From the NCBI GenBank assembly GCA_947449255.1, contig CANFQX010000002.1, positions 248,001 through 312,000 on the forward strand: a stretch of DNA of 64,000 nucleotides, read 5' to 3'. Source of the DNA: Pseudobdellovibrionaceae bacterium. GTDB lineage: Bacteria > Bdellovibrionota > Bdellovibrionia > Bdellovibrionales > Bdellovibrionaceae. Below are positions 35,614 to 45,794 of this stretch, piece by piece (the first letter of the stretch is position 1; each line of letters starts with the position of its first letter). The position numbers and the translations under genes are program-made. The notes below the pieces were generated by a model, which saw nothing but the letters and a program-made list of their open reading frames with translations, was not told where the DNA came from and made no database searches.

Positions 35614-35651
35614 TTGACATATGTGAGACCAAAAGATAAACATTTGGTCTC
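35614..35651 (+). promoter_or_regulatory. TTGACA box with overlapping perfect palindrome upstream of tRNA-Phe
   Basis: TTGACA at 35614-35619 and a weak -10-like TAAACA at 35637-35642 (17-base spacer) could drive tRNA-Phe, which begins about 26 bases on. The spacer contains GAGACCAAA (35625-35633), which pairs perfectly with TTTGGTCTC (35643-35651) across 9 bases. The hairpin may instead terminate the upstream gene, but only TTTG follows it. Confidence 0.4.
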
Positions 35652-35667
35652 TTTGAACGATTCACGT

Positions 35668-35743
35668 GGCTTGGTAGCTCAGTTGGTAGAGCAGAGGATT
35701 GAAAATCCTTGTGTCGGCGGTTCAATTCCGTCTCAAGCCACCA
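35668..35743 (+). tRNA. tRNA-Phe (anticodon GAA)
   Basis: A 76-base tRNA. The acceptor arms GGCTTGG and TCAAGCC pair (one G-U). The D-loop region TAGCTCAGTTGGTAGAGCA is present. The anticodon loop TTGAAAA has GAA at 35701-35703. The T-loop GGTTCAATTCC and an encoded CCA end at 35743. A T-rich run follows. Known phenylalanine tRNAs share this anticodon-loop context. Confidence 0.96.
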
Positions 35744-35769
35744 TTTTTTTCTATTTTTTAAGTTAAAAT

Positions 35770-36501
35770 CTACAAAATCCTGCTAATAAAACTTATTTGT
35801 CGTCCCGCTTTTTCTTTATCTCTGCGGTGAGAATGAAATTCAAGGCTTGAATAGGTATCGATATTTAGATCAAAAACTCTTTCAAGATTGACCCCAACTA
35901 TTTTAAGCTGATTTTTTGTGATTTGATTGAGATCAACAAGGTATTTACCTTCAGAAATTTGCTGAGACAGACTTTTAAATTTCTTTTCATCGTCGTTGAT
36001 ATTGGTCCTGAGCATTTCTGCTAAATTAGAACCAAGACTTGCAAAAATTTGATCTTGAACATCTAGATCGACTTGAAAACTTTCCTGTTGAATATGTGGA
36101 CCTATCCAAACATCGAGCTCATGAGCGTGAGCACCAAGTTGATGAAGTTGATTTACAGTCTTCATTAAAATTTTATTAGCAACACCTCGCCACCCGGCAT
36201 GAACAGCAGCGACCAACCCTGTCTTTTGATGGCTCAATAAAATAGGCACGCAGTCTGCAGTAGCGATACAAAGCGCTGTGTTTTTCTGAAAGCTAAAATG
36301 GGAGTCCGCCTCGATCTGATAATCTAACTTTGGATTCTTAGATTCGACGAGTATTTCACTGTGAGTTTGTTTGACCCTAATGAGATCAAATTCTGGATAA
36401 TGTGTTCGTAGATTTGAAATCTGGGACTCTTGTCCGCCAAAAAAATAGAGAAAATAATTTGTGCGAATTTCATAACCAAAATTCGTCTTTTTTAGAGTCA
36501 T
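35770..36501 (-). CDS. pgeF: PgeF/YfiH-family multicopper-like protein (laccase domain)
   Basis: A 243-residue protein of the DUF152/YfiH family. The diagnostic AAVHAGWRGVANKI carries the histidine, and other conserved parts are ATADCVPILL (with the catalytic cysteine) and WIGPHIQQESFQV. Characterised members are zinc enzymes that hydrolyse or phosphorolyse purine nucleosides or clear mis-incorporated amino acids from peptidoglycan precursors. The start overlaps the rluD stop by ATGA, an arrangement often seen for yfiH and rluD. Confidence 0.88.
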   Translation of the reverse strand: MTLKKTNFGYEIRTNYFLYFFGGQESQISNLRTHYPEFDLIRVKQTHSEILVESKNPKLDYQIEADSHFSFQKNTALCIATADCVPILLSHQKTGLVAAVHAGWRGVANKILMKTVNQLHQLGAHAHELDVWIGPHIQQESFQVDLDVQDQIFASLGSNLAEMLRTNINDDEKKFKSLSQQISEGKYLVDLNQITKNQLKIVGVNLERVFDLNIDTYSSLEFHSHRRDKEKAGRQISFISRIL

Positions 36502-37508
36502 CTAAGGTTCCATTGAGTCAGTAATTTTTGTATTTCTTCAGGCCAATCTTGCTTGAAAAGCATCCTGGTCTGAGTCCTAGGGTGGTTAAAGCCAAGCTCA
36601 GCGGCATGAAGCAGGAATCTGGTAAGGCCTCTAAGATCTTCTTGTACACTACGTTGTTCAATTGTTCTTATTTTTCGGTCAGCTCCATATTGCTCGTCAC
36701 CAGCAATTGGTAAATTATTTTCAGAGAGGTGCACACGAATTTGGTGAGTCCTGCCTGTTTCTAATTTCAGTTTTAAATAACTGAGTCCACTTTTTCTGGC
36801 CAAAACTTCAAAATGAGTTACCGCCCACTTTCCAATTTCAGGCGGATTTTCTTGATCCATCAATGGCAGTCGATCTGTTCCAAGCACTGAGGCGTAGCGT
36901 TTTCGGTCTTGGGGATGGCGGGCTAGAAAGCTTTGAATTGTCCCACTCAAGGTTCTGCAAGTTCCAATGCTGACTGCGTAGTATATTCTGTGTGTGCTGC
37001 GCTCTTTGAATTGTGTGGTCAACGATTCATGAGCTTTATCATTTTTTGCTACGACTATAATTCCACTGGTTTCTTTATCTAGTCGATGAACAATGCCAGG
37101 TCTTTCCTCGCCAAACTTCATCGATAAATCGCTTGTGTGTGATAGCAAGGCATTCACGAGAGTGTCATGAAAGTGACCAGCTGCTGGGTGAACGACTAGG
37201 CCTGAGGGCTTATTGATAACGATAATATCTTCGTCTTCGTGCAAAATATCTAATTTAAAGTCATAAGGTTGAAGATTGGATGGACGTGGTGCAGGCAATT
37301 CAACAGAAATAAGGTCATTTTCTAAGACTTTTACTGAAGCTTTCGCAATCTTCCCATTTACAGAGACCATTAAATTATCAATAAGGTGACTTGCCCTGGA
37401 GCGAGTTTCTATCTCTGGGATGAGGGCAAGGGCTTTATCAAGTCTGAGGCCTATCATTTCAAGGCTAGCGGCAATTTCTATTTTTGAATTTTGTTTTTTA
37501 TTTTCCAA
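36498..37508 (-). CDS. rluD: RluD-type 23S rRNA pseudouridine synthase
   Basis: A 336-residue RluA-family enzyme. An S4 RNA-binding domain occupies about residues 18-75. The catalytic domain carries INKPSGLVVHPAAGH and the active-site HRLDKETSGIIVVAKND with the catalytic aspartate, then LETGRTHQIRVHL. The S4 domain and the coupling with pgeF favour RluD, which modifies helix 69 of 23S rRNA, over RluA or RluC. Its first bases overlap the J-domain/HTH gene by 11 bases. Confidence 0.88.
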   Translation of the reverse strand: MENKKQNSKIEIAASLEMIGLRLDKALALIPEIETRSRASHLIDNLMVSVNGKIAKASVKVLENDLISVELPAPRPSNLQPYDFKLDILHEDEDIIVINKPSGLVVHPAAGHFHDTLVNALLSHTSDLSMKFGEERPGIVHRLDKETSGIIVVAKNDKAHESLTTQFKERSTHRIYYAVSIGTCRTLSGTIQSFLARHPQDRKRYASVLGTDRLPLMDQENPPEIGKWAVTHFEVLARKSGLSYLKLKLETGRTHQIRVHLSENNLPIAGDEQYGADRKIRTIEQRSVQEDLRGLTRFLLHAAELGFNHPRTQTRMLFKQDWPEEIQKLLTQWNLR

Positions 37509-38124
37509 GAGCGTTTTTGTATATTTTCATATAGGAATCAGCAACCTTTTTATCATCTATTCCTAAAGCTCTAGATATTTGAATAATATATCCACGAACA
37601 AAGACTATTGCGGGCAGCGAAGAGGGGTCATTTCTTTCGATTGCTGTAATATACCAAGAATTTATTTTTGTTATTTCGCTCATGCGCTCAACAGAAATAC
37701 ATTTGTATTCGCGAACTTTTTTTAGAAAAGTTCCAGTCCACTGCTCTTGTGCTAAAATTTCACGCTCAAAGTCTGAATTGAGCTCATAGCCGAGGCTCTT
37801 TTTAACAATTTTTTTATTTTTATTGGTGTTATTGCAAGTCTCAACAATGGAATCGTAGGTGAGTTCATTCAATGAAGAGCGACCACTTAGCAGTCTTTGA
37901 TCATAAATCGCTCTGTAAGCTGAGTTGCTTAGGATCTGATAAGCTTCTTCAACCATGATTAAAAGTTCATCAGCTTCCTGCCTTGAAAAAACACTATATA
38001 TCGCTGGGTTATCCCCAGAATAGGCAAGGCAAGCACGTTCATAGGCTTTTATAACCTCATTTTCAGGTGCACCAGTTGGTAATTCCAAAATTTCGTAATA
38101 GTTGTTTCGACCTGTCGATTGCAT
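37498..38124 (-). CDS. J-domain-like / RodZ-type HTH fusion protein
   Basis: A 208-residue soluble protein with two parts. Residues about 8-80 follow a J-domain: NYYEILELP at the start and AYQILSNSAYRAIYDQRLLSG at the end. The HPD loop needed to stimulate DnaK is replaced by YSGDN. Residues about 125-208 form an HTH_25 domain like that of RodZ, with SLPAIVFVRGYIIQISRALG matching the RodZ stretch LPAKTFVRGFIKSYATYL. No membrane segment is seen. I chose the ATG at 38124, which sits just before the J-domain; the frame is open to 38175. It overlaps rluD by 11 bases. The 254 bases upstream hold no recognised gene. Confidence 0.7.
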   Translation of the reverse strand: MQSTGRNNYYEILELPTGAPENEVIKAYERACLAYSGDNPAIYSVFSRQEADELLIMVEEAYQILSNSAYRAIYDQRLLSGRSSLNELTYDSIVETCNNTNKNKKIVKKSLGYELNSDFEREILAQEQWTGTFLKKVREYKCISVERMSEITKINSWYITAIERNDPSSLPAIVFVRGYIIQISRALGIDDKKVADSYMKIYKNALGK

Positions 38125-38378
38125 CGCTAATATATTACGGTGTGAAGTTCCCTTGGAGCAATAAGATGTTTGCATATCATTGAAAAATAACTGGATTTTT
38201 TAAACTTGATTGTGAATTTAGATTGGGTTTTCGATGTTAAAGTATTTGCTACGGCGCATTGTCTTTCCAGAAAGCTTCTGCTGTAAGTAAATGAGGGCAT
38301 TCGTGATTTGAATTTTTAAATCTCCTTTTAGTTTTTTATTAAAAAGTTAGAATTTGACTTAAGCATGCAATAAAAAAA

Positions 38379-39107
38379 CTAAGTTAGGGGAGTTATTAGG
38401 ATTCCTCTTTTTGTTTCCTCTGCCTCTGAGGCTCGAATATAAAGAGGCCTGAAGGTCTTCCAGTCGGAGTTTGGAGCTGGTTGAAGCTCTGCTGACGAGG
38501 CCAATAGCAATTGCCTCTCTGCCAAGATTCCCAGGGTCCTGGCTTGGGGAAAATCGGGATAATGTTCAAATCGCTGAAGATTATTTTTAACTTCCTCAGA
38601 AAAGTATGGGTGATAGGCGCTCCAGCCATCTCCAACAACAATAACTTCAGTTGAAATATACTTTCCTATGTCACGCACGGGTATTGCCTCAGGCCCTTTG
38701 ATATAGAGTGGTGTATTGCCAGACACATCAAAGAGTCCAATATAGACCATATTCTTGTAGGCATTGATGATGGAGAGCACGGGTTTATTAGAGCCTCTAA
38801 CTTGTTCTGCAAGAAGAGTTAAAGAGTCCAGTGCGATGAGAGGCTTATTAAAACTGTAAGAAAAAGACTTCCCCGCATTTGCTGCAACTCGGATTCCAGT
38901 GAAAGACCCGGGTCCCTGACCTACTGCAAAGGCATCGATATCTTCAAGCTTTAGGTTTGATTCTCTGAGACATTCTGAAATAAATGGACTGATGTTTTCA
39001 CTGTGAGATTTCTGTCGTAAAGAGCTGACTTCAGCTACTACAACTCCATTCACGACGACCGCAACACCACCCAGCTGAGTGCTGGTTTCCATAGATAAAA
39101 TATTCAT
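38379..39107 (-). CDS. tsaB: tRNA threonylcarbamoyladenosine biosynthesis protein TsaB
   Basis: A 242-residue ASKHA-fold protein of the TsaB/YeaZ family. The start MNILSMETSTQLGGVAVV, then AVGQGPGSFTGIRVAANAGKSF and LIALDSLTLLAEQ, are diagnostic. TsaB is the non-catalytic partner of TsaD in making t6A37 in tRNAs that read ANN codons. It lies 69 bases downstream of rseP on the same strand. No tsaD or tsaE is in the window. Confidence 0.92.
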   Translation of the reverse strand: MNILSMETSTQLGGVAVVVNGVVVAEVSSLRQKSHSENISPFISECLRESNLKLEDIDAFAVGQGPGSFTGIRVAANAGKSFSYSFNKPLIALDSLTLLAEQVRGSNKPVLSIINAYKNMVYIGLFDVSGNTPLYIKGPEAIPVRDIGKYISTEVIVVGDGWSAYHPYFSEEVKNNLQRFEHYPDFPQARTLGILAERQLLLASSAELQPAPNSDWKTFRPLYIRASEAEETKRGILITPLT

Positions 39108-39176
39108 TTTATAAACCTTAAGAATCCTGCAGAAATAAATTCTGCAGTCTGCTAGTTAAGTACTCTTTAGAAAATT

Positions 39177-40853
39177 TTATTTTCCAAAGAGGCGAGCAAA
39201 GTCATTGAAAAGTGCAAAAACCATAAGGCTCATCAACAGAGCCATACCAACTTGCTGTGCGATCTCCATTTTCTTCAAACTTAAAGGAGCTCCCTTAATA
39301 ATTTCAACGATATAGAATACCAAGTGACCACCGTCGAGAACTGGAATCGGCAGCAGATTTAGTACGAATAAGTTGACTGAAATGACAGCCATCATTTGGA
39401 GAAATTGACTCAAGCCCATTTTAAAAGTTTCACTGGCAGCTTGTCCAATTGATAAAACGCCACCAATATTTTTAGGCGATATTTTGGCCTCAAACAGTCT
39501 GACAAAACTCATGACAGTCATTATTGAAACATCCCATGTTCGCTCTGCTCCGCGTGCAAGAGCCAATAATGGGTTTCCTATTTTTACCAAGACAAAATTC
39601 TGAGCGGCTAAATTTACTAGTGGTGCAATTCCAATAGTATATCTTTTTTCCTCTGAACCACCAGGTGTCATCTGTGTCGTCATTTTCGGCGTTATTTTCA
39701 GATCTACGATTTTTTTGTCGCGTAAAACTGAAATACTAACTGGGTTTTTTCCATCAAAGGATTTGATGTTATTTATTACATCTTCCCATTTAGTCAGTTT
39801 GATGTTGTTAATGCTTACAAGTCTGTCCATCTGTTTCAGGCCAGCAGCTTCTGCAGGTGAACTTTCCATAACTTTGGATAGATATAGTTCGGAAGACTCG
39901 AGCCCTAAGTTTTCTAATGAATAAGACTTCAATGAATCATCTGGAGACATTGTGATCGTCAGCGGCTTTTCAACTTTGTCACCTTCACGGATTCCAAGAA
40001 TTTCAAGTGAAAGGACTTCTTTGGGGTCAATTTTTGCAAGGGTTGTATTGAGGTCTCTCCAATAAGTAACCCTATGACCGTTGATTGAAGTTATGGTGTC
40101 GCCGGTTCTTAAGCCCATAGCGTACAATCGAGATTTCTCGTCTAAGCCGATAGTCGTTCCAGCTGCCATTGTGGTTAGTCCAGGAACATTGGCGACGTGA
40201 CTGTACATGCTCAGGATATTTGGGTTGACTTCGGCCTTGGCGACAACAGAAATTTTGGACTGATCCGTTGAACCCTCATGTTGTAGAACAAAGTTTAAAT
40301 TTACGTCATTGCCATTTTTTTGATTTAAAACCTTTTGAAATTCTTCCCAAGTTTGTATCTTAAGATCATTTACAGAAATAAGCTTATCACCAGAGCGAAA
40401 ACCTGCAGAGTAGGCAGATGAATCAGCAGCGATATCACCTAAAACTGGAGTCCTTGCGTCTTCCCCAATCATAGCGACTGTGAAAAAAACCAGGATTGCG
40501 AAAAGAAAATTCATTATTGGCCCAGCTAATACTATGGCCACTCGCTGCCAAACATTTTTATGGGTGAATGCAAATTTTTTATCCTCATCGGAGATGCTCG
40601 TGCCTGGTTGTTCCCCAAACATTTTTACATAGCCACCCAGCGGGATGATAGAAAGGGCATAGGTCGTTTCGCCCCTTGTGAATTTAAAGATTTTTTTTCC
40701 AAAGCCCAAGCTGAATACTTCGACTCTTACGCCACACCAAATTGCGACCAGAAAATGTCCAAGTTCATGAACAAAAATTAATATCCCCAAAAGTACAACG
40801 AAGGGGACGATTGCAGAAAAGCCTTGGTGTAATAAATTTAAAATAATATCCAT
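39177..40853 (-). CDS. rseP: Site-2 membrane metalloprotease RseP with three PDZ domains
   Basis: A 558-residue intramembrane zinc protease. The active-site HELGH (H29, E30, H33) lies in the first membrane segment and NLLPIPVLDGGHLVFY near residue 495 gives the aspartate. Between them I count three PDZ-like units: about 140-190 (SAGFRSGDKLISVND), about 240-285 (AMGLRTGDTITSINGH) and about 325-375 (AAGLKQMDRLVSINN). E. coli RseP has two and about 450 residues. RseP cuts membrane-bound anti-sigma factors after a first cleavage. The anti-sigma-like protein at 11602-12609 is a possible substrate, by inference only. cdsA lies 75 bases upstream. Confidence 0.92.
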   Translation of the reverse strand: MDIILNLLHQGFSAIVPFVVLLGILIFVHELGHFLVAIWCGVRVEVFSLGFGKKIFKFTRGETTYALSIIPLGGYVKMFGEQPGTSISDEDKKFAFTHKNVWQRVAIVLAGPIMNFLFAILVFFTVAMIGEDARTPVLGDIAADSSAYSAGFRSGDKLISVNDLKIQTWEEFQKVLNQKNGNDVNLNFVLQHEGSTDQSKISVVAKAEVNPNILSMYSHVANVPGLTTMAAGTTIGLDEKSRLYAMGLRTGDTITSINGHRVTYWRDLNTTLAKIDPKEVLSLEILGIREGDKVEKPLTITMSPDDSLKSYSLENLGLESSELYLSKVMESSPAEAAGLKQMDRLVSINNIKLTKWEDVINNIKSFDGKNPVSISVLRDKKIVDLKITPKMTTQMTPGGSEEKRYTIGIAPLVNLAAQNFVLVKIGNPLLALARGAERTWDVSIMTVMSFVRLFEAKISPKNIGGVLSIGQAASETFKMGLSQFLQMMAVISVNLFVLNLLPIPVLDGGHLVFYIVEIIKGAPLSLKKMEIAQQVGMALLMSLMVFALFNDFARLFGK

Positions 40854-40928
40854 GGCTATATTCTAGCGGTGGCAATGGCCTTGGTGCCAGTAAAATACTT
40901 AATTATGCAGCAGCGCTCGACTTTTTGC

Positions 40929-41762
40929 TTACGACAAAAGATGAGACAAAATCACGACCCCAAAAAAAACAACTGGCCCGGCAAACAAAATGCCATCAAT
41001 TCTATCTAAAATACCGCCATGACCAGGCATAATTTTACCTGAATCCTTAACTCCAGAGACGCGTTTGAGCAAGGACTCGAAAAAGTCTCCAAATTGACCA
41101 AAAAAACCAGTCACAGCAGAAAGTCCCAGAATGAAACTTGGGCTAAAATCATGAACAAGATAAGTCCAGCATATAAAGCCGGCTAGAACTGAACCAACTA
41201 GCCCACCTATGGCACCCTGCCATGTCTTTTTTGGAGAAACTGTTGGCATAACCTTATGTTTTCCAAAGAGCACACCAAAAACATAGGCTAATGTGTCGCT
41301 TGAAAAAACCACACTCAGTAAAAAAATAAACCATGACAATCCAAGAGGCCCATCAAGTAACCTAACAATAAAGGCGGGAATAAGGCCCATATAAACTATT
41401 CCCAACGAAGCCTTTGCCTGAAAAATTGAGATATGCTCTAAGCTAGAGTGCTTGTTTAAAACGACAAGGCCCAGAATCCACATGAAAAGAATAGCCAAGG
41501 TAAAAACAATAATTCCTACGTCTAAGTAAAAACTAGAAATGCCAAAGGTTATGAGCGAACAAAGCACGAAAGAGACCCTTAGTAAAACAGAGGATTCACC
41601 TTTAAAAAGCATGGCCATTAATTCAATATTTCCAAGGACAACCGCAGCTGCGACAATGAGTTTTAGACCTGTTATGTTTAGATAAACATAGAGCAAATAA
41701 ATGATCGCGATTGCGACCAATGCTGAGGCTGTTCTAATTAGAAAGTTTTTCCAAGTTGACAT
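40929..41762 (-). CDS. cdsA: Phosphatidate cytidylyltransferase
   Basis: A 277-residue inner-membrane enzyme that makes CDP-diacylglycerol from CTP and phosphatidate. About seven membrane segments precede the conserved C-terminal region: SPKKTWQGAIGGLVGS, GFFGQFGDFFESLLKR and the signature SGKIMPGHGGILDRIDG. Its start lies 29 bases inside the uppS gene, which is usual for this pair. A dxr gene, often found between cdsA and rseP, is absent here. Confidence 0.94.
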   Translation of the reverse strand: MSTWKNFLIRTASALVAIAIIYLLYVYLNITGLKLIVAAAVVLGNIELMAMLFKGESSVLLRVSFVLCSLITFGISSFYLDVGIIVFTLAILFMWILGLVVLNKHSSLEHISIFQAKASLGIVYMGLIPAFIVRLLDGPLGLSWFIFLLSVVFSSDTLAYVFGVLFGKHKVMPTVSPKKTWQGAIGGLVGSVLAGFICWTYLVHDFSPSFILGLSAVTGFFGQFGDFFESLLKRVSGVKDSGKIMPGHGGILDRIDGILFAGPVVFFGVVILSHLLS

Positions 41763-42465
41763 CAGTTGAGACCTTTCCGTAGCGGCGCTGTCTTGATGAA
41801 AAAGATTTAAGAGCTTCTTCTAGGTGTGATTCCGTGAAATTAGGCCATAAGACCTCTGTGAAATAAAACTCCGCATAGGCAGCCTGCCATAACAAAAAGT
41901 TGGATAGTCTTTGTTCGCCACTTGTTCGTATAATAAAATCTGGATCTGGAGTTGGATAAGTACTTAAATTTTTACTAACAAGGTTTTCATTGATATCATC
42001 ACAAGAGATCTGACCCGCAGCGACTTGTTCAGCAATTTTTTTAACTGCTGCAGTAATTTCCTGTCGAGAGCCATAGCCAAGGGCAAAAACTAAATTTAAG
42101 CCCGTACATCGCGATGTAGATTCAGCAGCATTTTTAATAGCCTCGCAAACATCAGAAGGCACTTGTGACAGATCACCAATCACTGAAAATTTAATATTTT
42201 CTTTTATGAGATTGTCGGTTTCACGTCCTAAATAACGACGAAGCAATCTCATTAAAAATGAGACTTCATTTAAAGGCCGCAACCAATTTTCGGAAGAGAA
42301 TGCATAAAGAGTGAGGTTTTGAACACCTCTTCTGGAACAGCTGGTAATAATCTTTTTGGCTACTCGTGTGCCTTTTATATGTCCAAATGTTCGAGGCCTT
42401 CGCTTGAGCTGAGCCCATCGACCGTTACCATCCATAATAATTGCAATGTGTTTCGGTAGCGTCAT
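41734..42465 (-). CDS. uppS: Undecaprenyl diphosphate synthase
   Basis: A 243-residue cis-prenyltransferase that makes the C55 carrier lipid for cell-wall synthesis. The catalytic motif HIAIIMDGNGRWAQ, the later YAFSSENWLRP, and the C-terminal DPDFIIRTSGEQRLSNFLLW are intact. It overlaps cdsA by 29 bases and follows frr by 13 bases. Confidence 0.95.
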   Translation of the reverse strand: MTLPKHIAIIMDGNGRWAQLKRRPRTFGHIKGTRVAKKIITSCSRRGVQNLTLYAFSSENWLRPLNEVSFLMRLLRRYLGRETDNLIKENIKFSVIGDLSQVPSDVCEAIKNAAESTSRCTGLNLVFALGYGSRQEITAAVKKIAEQVAAGQISCDDINENLVSKNLSTYPTPDPDFIIRTSGEQRLSNFLLWQAAYAEFYFTEVLWPNFTESHLEEALKSFSSRQRRYGKVSTDVNLEKLSN

Positions 42466-42478
42466 GGGCTCCTAGAAC

Positions 42479-43039
42479 CTAAATTGTCAAAATTGACTTT
42501 TCTTTTTCGTCAACGATCTGATCGACTTTTTTGATAAAATCGTCAGTGGCTTTTTGAATTTCAGTTTCAGCTTTCTTGCCCTCATCTTCGCTGATGGCTT
42601 TGTCTTTTTGAAGTTTTTTGACTTCGTCATTCGCATCACGACGTGCCATTCGAACAGCAACACGAGCTTCTTCTGCAATCTTTTTAACTTGTTTAGCAAG
42701 ATCTTTTCGTCGTTCTTCTGTAAGATCAGGAACCTTGAGGCGAATAACTTTTCCGTCATTCATAGGAGCCATTCCAAGTTCAGATTTAATAATGGACTGC
42801 TCAATTTCTTTTAGAATTGATGCTTCCCAGGGAGCTATAAGGAATGATTTAGCATCTGGAGTTGAAATAGAGGCAACTTGAGAAAGTGGGGAAGGATTCC
42901 CGTAATAATTAACTCGAATATTATCGAGCATTGAAACTTGCGCTCGACCAGTTCTAATTTTTTTAAGTTCTTCACCCAAAGCCAAAACTGATTTATCCAT
43001 TTTAGTCTGGGCATTCTTTTTTACATCAGCGATTGTCAT
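42479..43039 (-). CDS. frr: Ribosome recycling factor
   Basis: A 186-residue helical protein that splits post-termination ribosomes with EF-G. The typical stretches LKKIRTGRAQVSMLDNI, ISTPDAKSFLIAPWE and RLKVPDLTEERRKDLAKQVK are present, and the length matches. It lies between pyrH and uppS in the standard order. Confidence 0.96.
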   Translation of the reverse strand: MTIADVKKNAQTKMDKSVLALGEELKKIRTGRAQVSMLDNIRVNYYGNPSPLSQVASISTPDAKSFLIAPWEASILKEIEQSIIKSELGMAPMNDGKVIRLKVPDLTEERRKDLAKQVKKIAEEARVAVRMARRDANDEVKKLQKDKAISEDEGKKAETEIQKATDDFIKKVDQIVDEKEKSILTI

Positions 43040-43106
43040 AGTTGAATCTCCTTTGAGGACTTATTTTCAATAGAATAAGTCTGCCGCTTGTTCATAGTCC
43101 AATGAA

Positions 43107-44751
<1,645 letters not shown>

Positions 44752-44815
44752 AGGAAGACTCCTTAAATAATAATTTGAATTAGATAGGATATTTAAAATT
44801 TATCAGGGTCATTTA

Positions 44816-44844
44816 TAAAAAGGGCGGCTAGGCCGCCCTTTTTT
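44816..44844 (-). terminator. Hairpin terminator/attenuator between rpsB and tsf
   Basis: AAAAAGGGCGGC pairs perfectly with GCCGCCCTTTTT across a 3-base loop, with T-rich sequence after it. Its position 18 bases after the rpsB stop but before tsf suggests partial termination, so that S2 is made in excess of EF-Ts. Confidence 0.85.
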
Positions 44845-44861
44845 CACTCGTCTGTGAAAAA

Positions 44862-45794
44862 CTATTCAGCAGATTCGTCTTTATTTTCAAGTTCAGCTTG
44901 GATCTCAACTTCTTCAGCAAGTCCGGCAGCAACAAGCTTAGGACCTTTGCTTGCTCGAACAACAACTGGACCTGCAGCTTTTTTAGGAGCTTCTTTAGCT
45001 CCAGCTTTAGGTGCGCCACGTTTTTTCGGAGCAGCTTCTTCTTTGCCTTCTGGTTTAACTTCTTTAGCAAGGTCAGACTGTTTGTCAGTCTGAGTGCGAA
45101 GTTTTTGTTCCCAAATTTTCGCGCCCTCAAGGTAAGCGTCAGCAGCAAGGTTCACAAAAAGTTTAATTGAGCGAATTGCATCGTCATTCCCTGGAATTGG
45201 GAAGTCGATAGATTCTGGATCTGAGTTGGAATCAGCAATACCGATAACAGCCATACCCAAACGCTTTGCTTCTGCAACAGCGATGTGCTCTTTTGGAAGA
45301 TCAACAACGAACATAGCCGTAGGCATTTCTTTCATGTTGCGGATACCATTAAGGAATTCAGATAAACGGATGTATTCTTTTTCGATTTTAGCGCGCTCTT
45401 TTTTAGTAAGATAATTGAACTCGCCTTTTTCTTTCATTTGATCAACTTTGCGAAGACGATCGATAGATGATTTGATCGTTGCAAAGTTAGTCATCATGCC
45501 ACCCAACCAACGCTTGGTTACGTAGTATTGACCACATTTAGCAGCAGCTTCTTGAACTGGTTCAATAGCTTGCTTTTTTGTGCCCACGAAAATCATACGG
45601 CCGCCATTGGCTGCGATTTCTTTAACGAAATCAGCTGCTTTATTAGCGCGTACAACAGTCTTCTGAAGGTCAATAATATGAATACCTCCACGAGCTGTGT
45701 AAACGTAAGGCTTCATTTTTGGGTTCCAACGCTGTGTTTGATGTCCGAAATGGACCCCTGCGTCTAGCAATTCTTTCATGGTAACTTGTGCCAT
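44862..45794 (-). CDS. rpsB: 30S ribosomal protein S2 with basic C-terminal extension
   Basis: A 310-residue S2 protein. The core (1-235) is typical: LLDAGVHFGHQTQRWNPKMK, IIDLQKTVVRANKA, WLGGMMTNFATIKSSI and GIADSNSDPESIDFPIPGND. Most bacterial S2 proteins have about 230-260 residues. Here about 65 extra residues follow, rich in Lys, Ala, Pro and Gly (KKRGAPKAGAKEAPKKAAGP) and ending in an acidic tail. AAAGGA lies about 9 bases before the ATG. The long upstream leader is described separately. Confidence 0.95.
   Translation of the reverse strand: MAQVTMKELLDAGVHFGHQTQRWNPKMKPYVYTARGGIHIIDLQKTVVRANKAADFVKEIAANGGRMIFVGTKKQAIEPVQEAAAKCGQYYVTKRWLGGMMTNFATIKSSIDRLRKVDQMKEKGEFNYLTKKERAKIEKEYIRLSEFLNGIRNMKEMPTAMFVVDLPKEHIAVAEAKRLGMAVIGIADSNSDPESIDFPIPGNDDAIRSIKLFVNLAADAYLEGAKIWEQKLRTQTDKQSDLAKEVKPEGKEEAAPKKRGAPKAGAKEAPKKAAGPVVVRASKGPKLVAAGLAEEVEIQAELENKDESAE

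Noticed and set aside
37498-38175. J-domain/HTH protein considered as a second RodZ
   Set aside because: It has no membrane segment or periplasmic domain, so only the HTH is shared.
44828-45148. 106-codon Leu/Lys-rich minus-strand frame within rpsB
   Set aside because: It is an alternate frame of the Lys/Ala-rich S2 tail, not a separate gene.
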